A DNA stretch of 64,000 nt, from NCBI GenBank assembly GCA_902826605.1, contig CADEFM010000007.1:114466-178465 (forward strand), written 5' to 3'. How positions within the stretch are numbered: the stretch's first letter is position 1; the number at the start of each line of letters is the position of its first letter. Below, one piece after another: positions 52,565-62,206 of the stretch. The DNA comes from an uncultured Acidobacteriota bacterium (lineage in GTDB: Bacteria > Acidobacteriota > Terriglobia > Bryobacterales > Bryobacteraceae). The translations under genes were made by a program, and so were the position numbers. Under the pieces are notes generated by a model. It had not been told where the DNA came from. It saw only the letters and a list, made by a program, of their open reading frames with translations, and did no database searches.

Positions 52565-53557
52565 TTACTTGGCGGCAGCGCGCGGAATCACGCTGGGGAT
52601 AATTTTACTCAGCACGGTCTCCGGCGTCTGGCCATCGGCGTGGGCGTCGAAGTTCAAGATGATGCGGTGGCGCAGCACGGCAGCGGCGACCTGCTTGACG
52701 TCGTCGACCGAAAGATGCAGGCGTCCTTTCATGAGTGCCAGCACCTGTCCGCATTCCACCAGCGCTTGCGCGCCGCGGGGGGACGCCCCAAAGCGAATGA
52801 ATTTCCGCGCCAAATCGTGTCCCTGTTCGGCATCTGGCTGCGTAGCCATCACCAGGTCGATTGCGAAATCTTGCACGTGCGGGGCTACCAGAACATCACG
52901 GCAGATACGCCGCAGTTCGAGAATTTCGCCATGGTTCAAGACTACACCTACCGGCGTCTCTTCCTTTTGAATCGTACGGCTCACAATGGTGTTCAACTCA
53001 TGCCGGGCAGGATATCTTACCAGGATCTTCATAAGGAAGCGGTCGAGCTGGGCTTCCGGCAGAGGATAAGTGCCTTCCATTTCTATAGGATTTTGGGTTG
53101 CCATCACCAGGAAGGGAGCCTCGAGCTGGTGCGTCTCGGTGCCCGTGGTTACGGTGTGCTCCTGCATGGCTTCGAGCAGAGCGGATTGGGTCTTCGGTGT
53201 GGCCCGGTTGATTTCGTCCGCCAACACCAGGTGGGCAAAAATGGGGCCGGGTTGGAAACGCAGACTCTTGTGGCCCTCTTCCGTATCGATAATCATGCTG
53301 CCCACTATGTCCGCGGGCATGAGATCCGGCGTGAATTGAATGCGGGAATATTTCAAATGCAAGACACGCGCGAGTGTGCGCAGCAGAGTAGTCTTGCCGA
53401 GCCCGGGAACACCCTCTAACAGTACGTGTCCGCCCGCGAGCAAACAAATCAGGACTCCATCGACAACATCCTGCTGGCCGACAATAATCTTTCCGATTTC
53501 GTCGCGCACCCGATTCAGTTGAGTGGTAGCGAGTTGTAGGGCGGTTTCCGTGGGCAC
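52565..53557 (-). CDS. MoxR-family AAA+ ATPase
   Basis: The protein has 330 residues from GTG at 53557. Walker A is GVPGLGKTTLLRTLA; Walker B is VLADEINRATPKTQSALLEAMQE, with the sensor 1 region FLVMATQNPIEMEGTYPLPEAQLDRFL. MoxR proteins are chaperone ATPases that act on VWA partners and metal-dependent enzymes. It leads a four-gene operon whose other members are DUF58 and two VWA proteins, the standard set. Confidence 0.96.
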   Translation of the reverse strand: MPTETALQLATTQLNRVRDEIGKIIVGQQDVVDGVLICLLAGGHVLLEGVPGLGKTTLLRTLARVLHLKYSRIQFTPDLMPADIVGSMIIDTEEGHKSLRFQPGPIFAHLVLADEINRATPKTQSALLEAMQEHTVTTGTETHQLEAPFLVMATQNPIEMEGTYPLPEAQLDRFLMKILVRYPARHELNTIVSRTIQKEETPVGVVLNHGEILELRRICRDVLVAPHVQDFAIDLVMATQPDAEQGHDLARKFIRFGASPRGAQALVECGQVLALMKGRLHLSVDDVKQVAAAVLRHRIILNFDAHADGQTPETVLSKIIPSVIPRAAAK

Positions 53558-53687
53558 AGACTACATCATAGCGCGGAGGCGGGAATCTGGCCGGGTGTGC
53601 CACAGCTACGCATAGGGCGGGCATTCGGGTGTAACGGAGCACGTCGTGAGTAGTCTAACTCTCGACGAATTTATCGAGAGGGAACAT

Positions 53688-53882
53688 ATGGCGACAAAAA
53701 AATCTTCCGGCACTGATTCAAAGGGCAAGCACAAAATTGAAAAAGTGATGAAGGAACATAAAGCGGGAACTTTGAAATCCAGCAGCGGCAAGAAGGTGAC
53801 TCACCGCAAACAGGCCGTCGCCATCGCCCTCAATGAAGCTCGGCAAGCCGGTGCGAGGATACCCAAGAAGAAAGCATCATAG
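53688..53882 (+). CDS. DUF6496-like small basic protein
   Basis: The protein is 64 residues from ATG at 53688, chosen over GTG 53646 because a GAGAGGGA ribosome-binding sequence lies just upstream. It is lysine-rich and shows HKIEKVMKEHKAGTLKSSSGKKVTHRKQAVAIALNEARQAG, the pattern of DUF6496. These proteins are common in stress-responsive gene groups of soil bacteria; no function is known. It is divergent from the moxR-like gene. Confidence 0.75.
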   Translation: MATKKSSGTDSKGKHKIEKVMKEHKAGTLKSSSGKKVTHRKQAVAIALNEARQAGARIPKKKAS

Positions 53883-54195
53883 GTGCCTTTGTGGCAATGT
53901 GATGCAGTGTTTTTCGAGGCTGCGCTATCGCACTCCCAAGAGAGGGACGCAGGGTTTCCATTCGGCGCCCCTTGAAGAGTCCAGCAATCCCAATCCGCCA
54001 GAGGGTGCGTTCTAGTGACTAAGTAAGAACCACGCAAGAATCAAGATGCCTGGAACTCCAAGAGCCCACGCGACTATGTATCCCATATAAGAATTACCTC
54101 CCACTCATTGCCGTGCAACTCCGTCTCCCAAAAATGGGTCTAGCGATTCGGCTACTGCGGGCGATACTCAGATGCCGCAGCGCAGTACAAACCTT
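53883..54195. other. Gap containing only the 24-residue micro-gene
   Basis: This 313-base stretch lies between the DUF6496 gene and the end of the helical-protein gene. The only gene seen is the 24-residue membrane micro-protein at 54012-54086 on the minus strand. The rest shows no strong hairpin, promoter or repeat. Confidence 0.5.
54012..54086 (-). CDS. 24-residue membrane micro-protein
   Basis: ATG at 54086 is preceded by GGAGG 10 bases upstream (54097-54101). The frame begins MGYIVAWALGVPG and continues with ILILAWFLLSH before TAG, so nearly the whole chain is one transmembrane helix with a short charged end. It lies 109 bases downstream of the helical protein and catalase genes on the same strand. 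Tiny single-helix membrane proteins are common in stress operons. It is too short for statistical gene finding, and the ribosome-binding site is the main support. Confidence 0.6.
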   Translation of the reverse strand: MGYIVAWALGVPGILILAWFLLSH

Positions 54196-54696
54196 TCAGT
54201 GAGTTCCAACAGGTTTATCCTGGACTAGCGTGAAGGCGTTCCGGGCAATTTTCAGCCGGTATTCCTCCACTTGGCGAAACTGGTTCTCCGCGCGTGCGGC
54301 CAGTTGGGCAAAGTTGTTTCCGCGAACGCGAGAGTCCACTTCCGCTATCACCTGCATTACTCGCCACAGCGCGAGTTTTCCCTGTATCCCCAATGCCAGT
54401 AATTCGAGCGCCTCGAATGTCCCGATTTCCGCAGTGCCGCCACGCCCGAGTTTGACGCGGCTCACTTTTTCTCCCAGCCACGCGGCTGCTGACTTGAGAT
54501 CGAAATGGCGGACGGCAACGTGTCCGATGAGGCCCTCCAAGACTTGCTGATCTTCCTTGATCTCCGCAAGGATGCCACCAGCGAATCCTCCCAGTTCCTC
54601 GCCGGAATATTGATCCGTCAGGGATTCGAGCAGTTCGACGGCGAAGTGCGAGCCTGCCAAGTGGTCGTGCAGATAAATGGCCAGCGGGTCGCTCAT
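54196..54696 (-). CDS. Helical protein, possibly ferritin-like, next to catalase
   Basis: The protein has 166 residues, all predicted helical, with no membrane helix. LAIYLHDHLAGSHFAVELLESL and the Glu-rich EEYRLKIARNAF end recall ferritin-like four-helix bundles, but I cannot place a full diiron ligand set. It starts 3 bases after the catalase stop, so both are co-transcribed. A role in oxidative stress is inferred from the neighbourhood only. Confidence 0.6.
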   Translation of the reverse strand: MSDPLAIYLHDHLAGSHFAVELLESLTDQYSGEELGGFAGGILAEIKEDQQVLEGLIGHVAVRHFDLKSAAAWLGEKVSRVKLGRGGTAEIGTFEALELLALGIQGKLALWRVMQVIAEVDSRVRGNNFAQLAARAENQFRQVEEYRLKIARNAFTLVQDKPVGTH

Positions 54697-54699
54697 GAT

Positions 54700-56805
54700 T
54701 TAAGTGACTACGGCCTGCTCTCGATCCCAGAAACGCAACTTCCGGCATCCAACGATAAATGCGGCAGGGCCTTTGGCTTTTGCGACAAAAACAAAGCCGT
54801 CATCCAGGTCGCCTTCAGCAATGCCGGCCTTCTCGAAAAGCGGCAAGGCGGCTGCCACGTAGCCGATGAGCTTCAAGTGCGCGAACGCGTCCGCTACGAA
54901 GTCCTGGGCCGATGCGTTCTTAAGAAGTGCCTGCACGCCCTTCTCGGATGGCAGAACCGCGACTGCATCATACAAGACCGAGGGTCCGCCGCCAATTTTT
55001 TGATGAGCTTCAATCGGGCTGCCGTTACTTGCCAGGACGCCGCCCACAGTCGGCGCAATCACTTCCATCTCTGCGCCCTCCGCTTCGATTGCAATTTTCA
55101 AGGCATCAAAGATCTGACGGTCCGTTCCATCGGTGACCAGTACACCCACCTTTCTCCCGGCGAAAGACTTAGGTCCGTTGAGAACGATGCTCAGCGCTTT
55201 CGACGCTTTCAGGTCCGTTCGCGGCGCCTTCGCGGCGGAAATCGGCTGGATCTTGTCACGCATGCCAAGGCCTTTGGCCACTCGATCGGCAAGCCCGGCA
55301 TCGATATGCGGGAGATGCGACACTAGCCGCGTGCGGATGGCTGGCTTATCCACCTTACTTAATTCGAAGACTAGCGCCTCGGCAATGTGCCCTTGTTCGG
55401 AAGGTGTCTGGCTCATGTAAAATTGCCGGGCCTGGCTGTAGTGGTCCGCGAAGCTTTCCGAACGCTCGCGAACCTTGCGTCCTGCTTCCTCTGCGGGGTA
55501 GGACCTAAATCCAATCTCCGGGGATTCACGCGGACCGCCCTCCGCGCCGCCCCACGAATTAGGTTCGTAGTTGACACGGCCTTTCGGATTAATCATCGCC
55601 ATATGTCCATCCTGCTGGAAATGATGGAATGGACATTTAGGGGCGTTGATCGGAATGTGCGTGAAGTTCGGGCCGCCCAGGCGCTTCACCTGTGTGTCCA
55701 GGTATGAAAAATTACGGCCCTGAAGCAGCGGATCATTGCTGAAGTCCACTCCGGGAACAATATTGTTGGTGCAAAACGCTACCTGCTCTGTTTCGGCGAA
55801 GAAGTTGTCCACACAGCGATCCAGAACCAGGCGGCCCACCCCGCGCACGGGCACTTGCTCTTCCGGGATGATCTTGGTGGCGTCCAACACATCGAATTCG
55901 AATTCGTCGGCGAACTTGTCGTCAAACAGCTGCAGCCCCAGTTCCCACTCCGGAAAATTTCCAGACTGAATAGCGTTCCAAAGATCCCTGCGATGAAAAT
56001 CGGGGTCAGCGCCGTTGATCTTGACGGCTTCGTTCCATGTCACGGATTGTAATCCGAGCTTGGGCTTCCAGTGGAACTTTACAAATGTCGACTTTCCGTC
56101 CGCGTTTACCAAACGAAACGTGTGGACGCCGAAACCTTCCATGAAGCGGAAGGAGCGGGGAATGGCGCGGTCCGACATCACCCACATGATCATGTTCATG
56201 CTTTCCGGCATCAGAGAGATGAAATCCCAAAAGTTATCATGCGCGGTTTGCGCCTGCGGGAAGTCGCGGTCCGGCTCCGGTTTTGCGGCATGAATCAGGT
56301 CGGGAAATTTGATCGCATCCTGGATAAAAAACACCGGAATGTTATTGCCCACAATGTCCCAATTGCCTTGCTTCGTATAGAGCTTCACCGCGAAACCGCG
56401 AACGTCCCGCGCCAAATCGGCCGAGCCCTTATTTCCCGCCACCGTCGAGAAGCGCACGAAGGCAGGCGTCTTTTCCTTAGGCCGCTGAAAGAGATCGGCG
56501 GCAGTGATATCCGAAAGCGATCCGTAGTTTTCAAAGAACCCGTGCGCACCGAACCCCCGTGCATGCACTACCCGTTCGGGAATGCGCTCATGATCGAAGT
56601 GGAAAATCTTCTCCCGGAGATGAAAGTCTTCCAGAGTGGTGGGACCGCGCTCGCCCACCTTCAAGGAGTTCTGATCGTCCGAGATAGGAGCACCCTGCTG
56701 CGTAGTCAGAATCGGTATTTTCCCACTGGCAGTCTGGTGGATTTCTCCGCCCTTCCTGGGTTTCGCTGCTTCCGCATTTCGCGCACTTCGCTTTTCTTGC
56801 TTCAT
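54700..56805 (-). CDS. katE: Large-subunit monofunctional catalase (HPII type)
   Basis: The enzyme breaks down hydrogen peroxide. The protein has 701 residues, close to the large HPII subunit. Catalytic His lies in [20 protein letters not shown] and the heme-ligand Tyr in [16 protein letters not shown]-terminal flavodoxin/GATase-like domain ([29 protein letters not shown]) follows the heme core, the mark of the large clade. It leads an operon with the helical protein and probably the micro-protein. Confidence 0.96.
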   Translation of the reverse strand: MKQEKRSARNAEAAKPRKGGEIHQTASGKIPILTTQQGAPISDDQNSLKVGERGPTTLEDFHLREKIFHFDHERIPERVVHARGFGAHGFFENYGSLSDITAADLFQRPKEKTPAFVRFSTVAGNKGSADLARDVRGFAVKLYTKQGNWDIVGNNIPVFFIQDAIKFPDLIHAAKPEPDRDFPQAQTAHDNFWDFISLMPESMNMIMWVMSDRAIPRSFRFMEGFGVHTFRLVNADGKSTFVKFHWKPKLGLQSVTWNEAVKINGADPDFHRRDLWNAIQSGNFPEWELGLQLFDDKFADEFEFDVLDATKIIPEEQVPVRGVGRLVLDRCVDNFFAETEQVAFCTNNIVPGVDFSNDPLLQGRNFSYLDTQVKRLGGPNFTHIPINAPKCPFHHFQQDGHMAMINPKGRVNYEPNSWGGAEGGPRESPEIGFRSYPAEEAGRKVRERSESFADHYSQARQFYMSQTPSEQGHIAEALVFELSKVDKPAIRTRLVSHLPHIDAGLADRVAKGLGMRDKIQPISAAKAPRTDLKASKALSIVLNGPKSFAGRKVGVLVTDGTDRQIFDALKIAIEAEGAEMEVIAPTVGGVLASNGSPIEAHQKIGGGPSVLYDAVAVLPSEKGVQALLKNASAQDFVADAFAHLKLIGYVAAALPLFEKAGIAEGDLDDGFVFVAKAKGPAAFIVGCRKLRFWDREQAVVT

Positions 56806-57095
56806 TCACACCTTTCGACGATGGAATCAGGAACTCGGTTCGTCCATTAGAGCAGCCAAGAGGCATTTGCGTTTCCGGTCATAAACGCGGAAAGCCAATC
56901 TCGATCTGGAAACACAGAATCTTGGCGCTTTCGGACCGACAGGCGGGAAGTGCGGTAAACCTCGGGCGTCGCGGCTATGCTCTTTTGGGATTTTGCAGAC
57001 TCAACGAACCAACGGGAAGATACGGTCGTGGAGGCGAATTCCGTTCCTGCTTATCTGCGATCTATCCGGAGTAGCGCCTAGTTTCGATGGAAATC
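56806..57095. other. Intergenic region upstream of katE
   Basis: These 290 bases between the Usp gene end and the katE start should contain the katE promoter. I see no clear -35/-10 pair, gene or strong hairpin. Confidence 0.3.
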
Positions 57096-57926
57096 TCAGA
57101 CACTCAGCACCGGACAAGGGGATTTCCGGACGATCTGATAGCCTTGAACGCGCAAGCGGCCTAAGGCATCCGTGCTCGAACTTCGGCCAATCACGACCAG
57201 ATCCGCGGCAATGCGCTGCGCCGTTTCGACGATGACCCTGTGTGGCTCCCCGGAAGTCACCAATGGTGTCGCATCAAGCCCGGCGGCATGGATGGAGTCC
57301 TTCAGCGCGCGCGCGGTATCCGGGCTGGAATCGCCCGCGTGGACCACGGTCACGGCCGCGCCAAATTCGCCGGCCAGCCGGGCACCCCATTTCAAAACGG
57401 TCTCACTTTCGGGCCCGAAATCGATGGCGCAAAGAACGCGACTCACTCGCCAGTCCGAAAACGCCTGGCTATCGGTGAGGTGAACGCCGGTGAGCACCGG
57501 CCGCTCGCAGTCGTGCAGCACTTTGGCGGTCACCGAACCGATCAAAAATTCGCGCACACGGCCATGGCCCTGCGTCGGCATGACCACCATATCCACATTC
57601 CGCGCCTGCGTGAGGATTACCTCGGCGGGGTGGCCGTCGCAAACTTGGCGGGTAACTTTAATTCCTTCCAGATCCGCGGACGCGAAATGCTCCAGCCGGA
57701 CCCGCGCATTCTCGCGCCGCACCGCAGTGAGCTGCGCGATGGATTGGGGCAGTTCCACCATCGCGAAGTCCATGTGGACGGGTTCCAGAACGTGCAACAA
57801 GGTCAGTTCGGCATGGAAATGCCGAGCCAGGCGGGCGGCATACCTGCTGGCTTCGTCGGCCCGGGAGGAAAAATCCACGGGCATCAGAATCTTGGTTATG
57901 GAATCGGTTATGGAAGTGGATGGCAT
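57096..57926 (-). CDS. Tandem universal stress protein
   Basis: The protein is 276 residues from ATG at 57926; the longer frame to 58106 overlaps the SulP gene. Two Usp domains: residues about 10-150 (KILMPVDFSSRADEASRYAARLA, ending VMPTQGHGRVREFLIGSVTAKVL, with the GxxG-x9-GS ATP motif) and 155-276 (RVLCAIDFGPESETVLKWGARLA, ending VVIGRSSSTDALGRLRVQGYQIVRKSPCPVL). It starts 23 bases downstream of the SulP transporter and likely responds with it. Confidence 0.9.
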   Translation of the reverse strand: MPSTSITDSITKILMPVDFSSRADEASRYAARLARHFHAELTLLHVLEPVHMDFAMVELPQSIAQLTAVRRENARVRLEHFASADLEGIKVTRQVCDGHPAEVILTQARNVDMVVMPTQGHGRVREFLIGSVTAKVLHDCERPVLTGVHLTDSQAFSDWRVSRVLCAIDFGPESETVLKWGARLAGEFGAAVTVVHAGDSSPDTARALKDSIHAAGLDATPLVTSGEPHRVIVETAQRIAADLVVIGRSSSTDALGRLRVQGYQIVRKSPCPVLSV

Positions 57927-57949
57927 CACGTCAGCAGGGGCGGCGAATT

Positions 57950-59497
57950 CTAGTGGGAAGACCCGGTAACCACCAGATCGGACCGTTGGTACGATCCCAG
58001 TGGATTTTTGTCGCGATAGAGCTGCATGGCTTCGTCCCATTCGATCGACACCATCGAGCCCCTCTGGGTGCGCTGCAGCTGCCAACTGGTGAGTGCTTCC
58101 AGGCATGCATCGTCCACATATTCCAGGTCGCGAAGACGCACATAGATATCCTGTTCGGCAGGGATCGACTCCAATGCGTCCACGAATCTGGGAAGACGCA
58201 GGAAAGTCGCAGCCCCTTCGAGGTAGACGTCGGTTCGCCGGCCGTTAGAGTGCGGCTGCACTCGCATATTAAAGTGGGTTCGGGCGTACACCACCTTAAG
58301 GATTGAGAGCGTCAAACCCAGCAAAATCCCCTTCAGCATGTCCGTGGCAACAATGCCCACCAAAGTGGCGCCATAAATCACAATCGGTGCACCGCCGTAA
58401 CGCAATAAACGCCTGATGTTTTGCACATTCACCAGTTTGTAACCGGTAAAGACGAGAATCGCGGCCAGGCTGGCCGTCGGGATCATCCGCAGCACTCCTG
58501 GAAAGGCGGCGACCAGAGCCAGCAGGCAAACACCGTGCAAAATCGTGGACATGCGAGTCTTCGCGCCGGCTGCGACGTTCGTCGCGCTGCGGACGATGAC
58601 ACCGGTCATGGGAAGAGATCCCATCAGCCCGCTCAGGGTGTTTCCGACGCCCTGGGAAAGCAACTCTTTGTTGTAGTTTGCTTTGGGACCGTCATGCATT
58701 TGGTCCACTGCAGCGGCCGATAGCAAGGTTTCGGCGCTTGCCACGAACGCGACCGTAAACGCCAGTAACAAAATATCGCCGTTCAAAAGGCCGGGCAGTT
58801 CACTGAAGTTTAGGAACCGAATCGCACCCAGAAAGCCATCGCTCAGTTGCACGTATTTAATCGGCAATGCAAGGCCTGCGGACACCGCGGTGGTAACGAT
58901 GACGGCGACAAGCGCGCCCGGAATCCATTTGAGCGCCTTTGGCGCAAACTTGCTCCACAGAATCAGAATGGTAATGGTGCCCACGCCTATGTAAGCGGCC
59001 AGATGATGACTGCCTCCTTCGATAGGGAACAGACCCTTGCCGATCGATTCCGGAATGGCCAGCAAATTCATGAGTCCGTTTTCGCGAGGTTTATCATCCA
59101 CCATGACGTGAAATTGCGCCCCGAAGATAAGGACGCCTATGCCCGCGAGCATCCCGTAGACGACGGATGGTGAAATTGCCCGGAACACTTGTCCGGCTCG
59201 CAGGAACCCCGCGACGATTTGAATGACCCCGGCAAGCAGCACAACAACGCCGAGTTTCTCTACCCCCTGCGTTTGCACAATCTCGTAGACTAGAACGGCC
59301 AAGCCCGCCGCAGGTCCGCTTACTTGCAACGGGCAACCCGACAAAGAACCCGCCACGATCCCGCCGATAATGCCTGTAATCAGTCCCGCCGCAGGGGGCA
59401 TGCCGGAGGCGATTGCGATTCCCAGGCACAAGGGCAGGGCCACCAGAAACACCACGACTGACGCCAAAAGATCTTGCTTAATCGTCGCTATGTTCAT
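57950..59497 (-). CDS. SulP-family anion transporter with STAS-like end
   Basis: The protein is 515 residues from ATG at 59497; a longer frame to 59668 is less likely. About ten to twelve hydrophobic segments form the SulP fold, with ATIKQDLLASVVVFLVALPLCLGIAIASGMPPAAGLIT near the start and LQVSGPAAGLAVLVYEIV and LMGSLPMTGVIVRSATNV in the core. The C-terminal 110 residues (after about 405) are a STAS-like domain. It moves sulphate, bicarbonate or similar anions. A universal stress protein gene follows. Confidence 0.9.
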   Translation of the reverse strand: MNIATIKQDLLASVVVFLVALPLCLGIAIASGMPPAAGLITGIIGGIVAGSLSGCPLQVSGPAAGLAVLVYEIVQTQGVEKLGVVVLLAGVIQIVAGFLRAGQVFRAISPSVVYGMLAGIGVLIFGAQFHVMVDDKPRENGLMNLLAIPESIGKGLFPIEGGSHHLAAYIGVGTITILILWSKFAPKALKWIPGALVAVIVTTAVSAGLALPIKYVQLSDGFLGAIRFLNFSELPGLLNGDILLLAFTVAFVASAETLLSAAAVDQMHDGPKANYNKELLSQGVGNTLSGLMGSLPMTGVIVRSATNVAAGAKTRMSTILHGVCLLALVAAFPGVLRMIPTASLAAILVFTGYKLVNVQNIRRLLRYGGAPIVIYGATLVGIVATDMLKGILLGLTLSILKVVYARTHFNMRVQPHSNGRRTDVYLEGAATFLRLPRFVDALESIPAEQDIYVRLRDLEYVDDACLEALTSWQLQRTQRGSMVSIEWDEAMQLYRDKNPLGSYQRSDLVVTGSSH

Positions 59498-59786
59498 GAT
59501 AAGATGCTTTTCCGACAATGCCCCACCTAAGGTTACAGCGTGGTTCCGAATTGGACAATAGACTACTGGTTGTTTGTGTCTTTTTATAGCGTTGTTTAGT
59601 AGGCAGGCTTCCCATCGCGTTTTACCGGTAACCTGCGGTGGACGACGGTCTTCTGGGCCTAGCGTCACAGAGGGCGCCCGAGCGCGATGGGCACTCCTGC
59701 ATGTCCTTTGATCCCAGTGTGGCGTCCCACTAACGAAAACCGAGCTGCGGCCGTAGGGAAGGGGTTCCCATTGTCCAGAACCCTGG
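59498..59786. other. Divergent intergenic region, sulP / doxX
   Basis: These 289 bases should hold promoters for both genes. On the minus strand TTGTCC (near 59555) with TAACCT 17 bases further is a weak candidate for the SulP gene. No gene or clear terminator is seen. Confidence 0.3.
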
Positions 59787-60278
59787 ATGCGTGCTCAAAT
59801 GAAACCGGGCGTCCGGCTTGAAGCGCCCGTCAAAATAATGCACGCAGCTCCGGCACGTACACCCAAGTCCTTCACTCGCCATTTCCCCGCCATTGCGCGG
59901 TTGCTAATGGGACTCCCGCTTATCATGTTCGGGCTGAACGGATTCTTTAATTTCATCCCTGCGCCCCAGACGCCTCTGCCGGAGAGTGCGGCTGCATTTG
60001 CCGGAGCGCTGGTGAACAGCGGCTATATGATGCAACTGATCGGCGCGACACAACTGATCGTCGGTGTGCTGCTGGTAGTCAACCGTTTTGTGCCGCTGGC
60101 TCTGGCCCTATTCGCGCCTTTCATGGTCAACAGCATCGCGTTTCACATCTGGCTTGAGCACACCGGTCTGCCGATGTCCGCCGTCTTTCTGGCTTTGGAA
60201 GTTTATCTGGCCTGGAAGTACCGAGACTCGTATCGCCCAATGCTGGCCATGCGAGCCGATCCTACAGAGCGCAACTAG
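59787..60278 (+). CDS. DoxX-like membrane protein
   Basis: The protein has up to 163 residues; ATG 59787 and ATG 59838 are both possible starts (no ribosome-binding site separates them). Four hydrophobic helices, including LMGLPLIMFGLNGFFNFIP and QLIGATQLIVGVLLVVNRFVPLALALFAPFMV, match the DoxX/quinol-oxidase-like family. Its role is unknown. It ends 3 bases before the tRNA gene on the other strand. Confidence 0.72.
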   Translation: MRAQMKPGVRLEAPVKIMHAAPARTPKSFTRHFPAIARLLMGLPLIMFGLNGFFNFIPAPQTPLPESAAAFAGALVNSGYMMQLIGATQLIVGVLLVVNRFVPLALALFAPFMVNSIAFHIWLEHTGLPMSAVFLALEVYLAWKYRDSYRPMLAMRADPTERN

Positions 60279-60281
60279 ATC

Positions 60282-60371
60282 TGGCGGAGGAAGAGGGATT
60301 CGAACCCCCGAGCGAGTTACCCCGCTAACGGTTTTCAAGACCGCCGCCTTCAACCACTCGGCCATTCCTCC
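60282..60371 (-). tRNA. tRNA-Ser (anticodon TGA)
   Basis: Read on the minus strand, the acceptor GGAGGAA pairs with TTCCTCC. The anticodon loop CTTGAAA carries TGA, reading UCA-type serine codons. A long variable arm (AGCGGGGTAACTCGCT) marks it as serine, and GGTTCGAATCC is the T-arm. The gene encodes the 3'-CCA. It lies in the gap between the DoxX-like and guaA genes. Confidence 0.97.
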
Positions 60372-60454
60372 ACTTTCTATCGTAGCGATTTTGCTGGCCC
60401 CCGCGTTAAACAAGGCGTCGCGCACCACGCCTTGGCATAGGAACGCCGCGATCG

Positions 60455-62206
60455 CTACTCCCACTCAATCGTGCCTGGAGGTTTGTTCGTCAGGTCGTGG
60501 AACACGCCGGCGATGCCCTCGACCTCCATCAGTTCCTGCGCGATGGCGTCTAAGAGGTCCGGCGGAATACGAACGGCGCGTGCAGTCATGCCGTCCACCG
60601 AATCCACTGGACGCAGCACCACGGAATCGGGGCGCGCGGGAATGCCAAGAGGAATCAGAACCACCGGAAACTGCCAAATATCCTTTTCGAAGCCCGACGA
60701 AACGCATAGTTTGCGCACGATGGCGTCGACGCGGCGCAGGCGGTTCATGCGGTCGGCCGTGAGATGCGCGGGCGCGACTCGCAGCGCGCTCATCGGGCGG
60801 CAGGTGATAGCCGTTCCCACGATGCGATTGACGTCCGTCCGGCGATTGACAATCGCGGCGGCTTCCTCTTCGCCGGCCGGGGGCGCGTCGAGCGCCAGTA
60901 CCGGTTTATAGGTGCGAGAATCACCCTGCACGCCGACCGAACTTACCGGGATGATCCAGCCATCTTCCGTGCGCTGGGGCGCGGCGACCTCATCCGTGCA
61001 GAGGCAACGGATCGCCAGACCCGGCCCGGGAAATGGATGGCGTTCCAGCAGCTCTGGCGCAAGTCCAAGCTCCCGTCCGATCGCACGAACTTCGTCCTTG
61101 TAATACTGCGTGAGTGGTTCGATGATGCGGCCCTCGCCGATCAGTTTTTGAATCCCGGCGACACGGTTGTGATGCGTTTTGATCAAATCGGCCTTGGCGC
61201 TGCCTCCGGATTCAATGGTGTCCGGATAGATGGTGCCCTGGCCCAGAATCCAGTGCCCGTCCAGGTAATGCTCGCCTTCCAGGATCTTTTCCTGCACCTC
61301 GACGAACTTCTCGCCAATAATGTGCCGCTTGCGTTCAGGGTCCGTGACGCCGCTCAATGCACCCAAGAAATCCTGACGCGCGTCCACCACGTGAAACGCC
61401 TGGGCGCCTAGCCTGGCGAAATTCTCACGCACGAATTCCGTTTCGCCCTCACGCATCATGCCTGTGTCCACATAAGTGCCGTGAACGCGGCCAGGTCCCA
61501 GGGCCTTCAGGCACAGCGTATAAGCCACGGTCGAATCCACCCCGCCACTCACGAAAAAGAAAATGTTGCGGGGTCCCGCCACCTGACGGATGTGTTCTTC
61601 GATGGCAAGCACCTGGCCGGCCGGGTCCCAGTCTTTTTCGGAGCCGCATACGTCGAACAGAAAATTCGAGAGTATCGCTTTTCCGCACGGCGTATGCGCC
61701 ACTTCGGGATGGAACTGCACACCGTAGAGTTTGCGTTCCACCGATCCCATCGCCGCCACAGGGCATGTTTCCGTGTGCGCCAGGACATCGAAGCCAGGCG
61801 GGGCCGCTGATACCAGATCGCGATGGCTCATCCAGACTTGCTGTCGTCCGGCGATTCCCCGAAATACGGTGCCGGTATTCGTCAGTTCAAGCTGTGCGAA
61901 ACCGTATTCGCCTCGTTCGCCTTTCGATACGGTCCCGCCCAGCAGATGTGCGATGAGTTGCTGCCCATAGCAGATGCCCAGCACGGGTATGCCGGACGCG
62001 AGCACGGCGGGATCCATGGTCGGACTTTCTGGATCATAGACGCTGGAAGGACCTCCGGAAATGATGATTCCTTTACGTTCGGCGAGCGCTGCCACCGGCG
62101 TTTCACTGGGGGCCACCTCCGCGTAGACGCCCAGTTCACGGACTTTGCGTGCAATCAGGTGGCAGTATTGTCCCCCGGCGTCAAGGACAGTGATCTGAGG
62201 TTGCAA
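60455..62206 (-). CDS. guaA: GMP synthase, long (eukaryote-like) form
   Basis: GuaA makes GMP from XMP, glutamine and ATP. The protein has 583 residues from TTG at 62206; the bacterial norm is about 510-525. The GATase domain has Cys79 (GICYGQQ), His166 and Glu168 (GVQFHPEV). The PP-loop is SGGVDST (220-226). The C-terminal dimerisation region is about 60 residues longer than the E. coli type and carries PVSSVGVQGDSRTY and SVVLRPVDSVDGMTA, as the longer human-type enzyme does. Confidence 0.95.
   Translation of the reverse strand: MQPQITVLDAGGQYCHLIARKVRELGVYAEVAPSETPVAALAERKGIIISGGPSSVYDPESPTMDPAVLASGIPVLGICYGQQLIAHLLGGTVSKGERGEYGFAQLELTNTGTVFRGIAGRQQVWMSHRDLVSAAPPGFDVLAHTETCPVAAMGSVERKLYGVQFHPEVAHTPCGKAILSNFLFDVCGSEKDWDPAGQVLAIEEHIRQVAGPRNIFFFVSGGVDSTVAYTLCLKALGPGRVHGTYVDTGMMREGETEFVRENFARLGAQAFHVVDARQDFLGALSGVTDPERKRHIIGEKFVEVQEKILEGEHYLDGHWILGQGTIYPDTIESGGSAKADLIKTHHNRVAGIQKLIGEGRIIEPLTQYYKDEVRAIGRELGLAPELLERHPFPGPGLAIRCLCTDEVAAPQRTEDGWIIPVSSVGVQGDSRTYKPVLALDAPPAGEEEAAAIVNRRTDVNRIVGTAITCRPMSALRVAPAHLTADRMNRLRRVDAIVRKLCVSSGFEKDIWQFPVVLIPLGIPARPDSVVLRPVDSVDGMTARAVRIPPDLLDAIAQELMEVEGIAGVFHDLTNKPPGTIEWE

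Noticed and set aside
52547..53419. 290-residue plus-strand frame across the MoxR gene
   Set aside because: It is antisense to Walker A and B motifs of MoxR and has no recognisable domain.
54505..55326. 273-residue plus-strand frame across the catalase gene
   Set aside because: Antisense to the catalase C-terminal domain; no motif of its own.
57927..58106. Longer N-terminus of the universal stress protein
   Set aside because: It overlaps the SulP gene end; the Usp domain begins right after ATG 57926.
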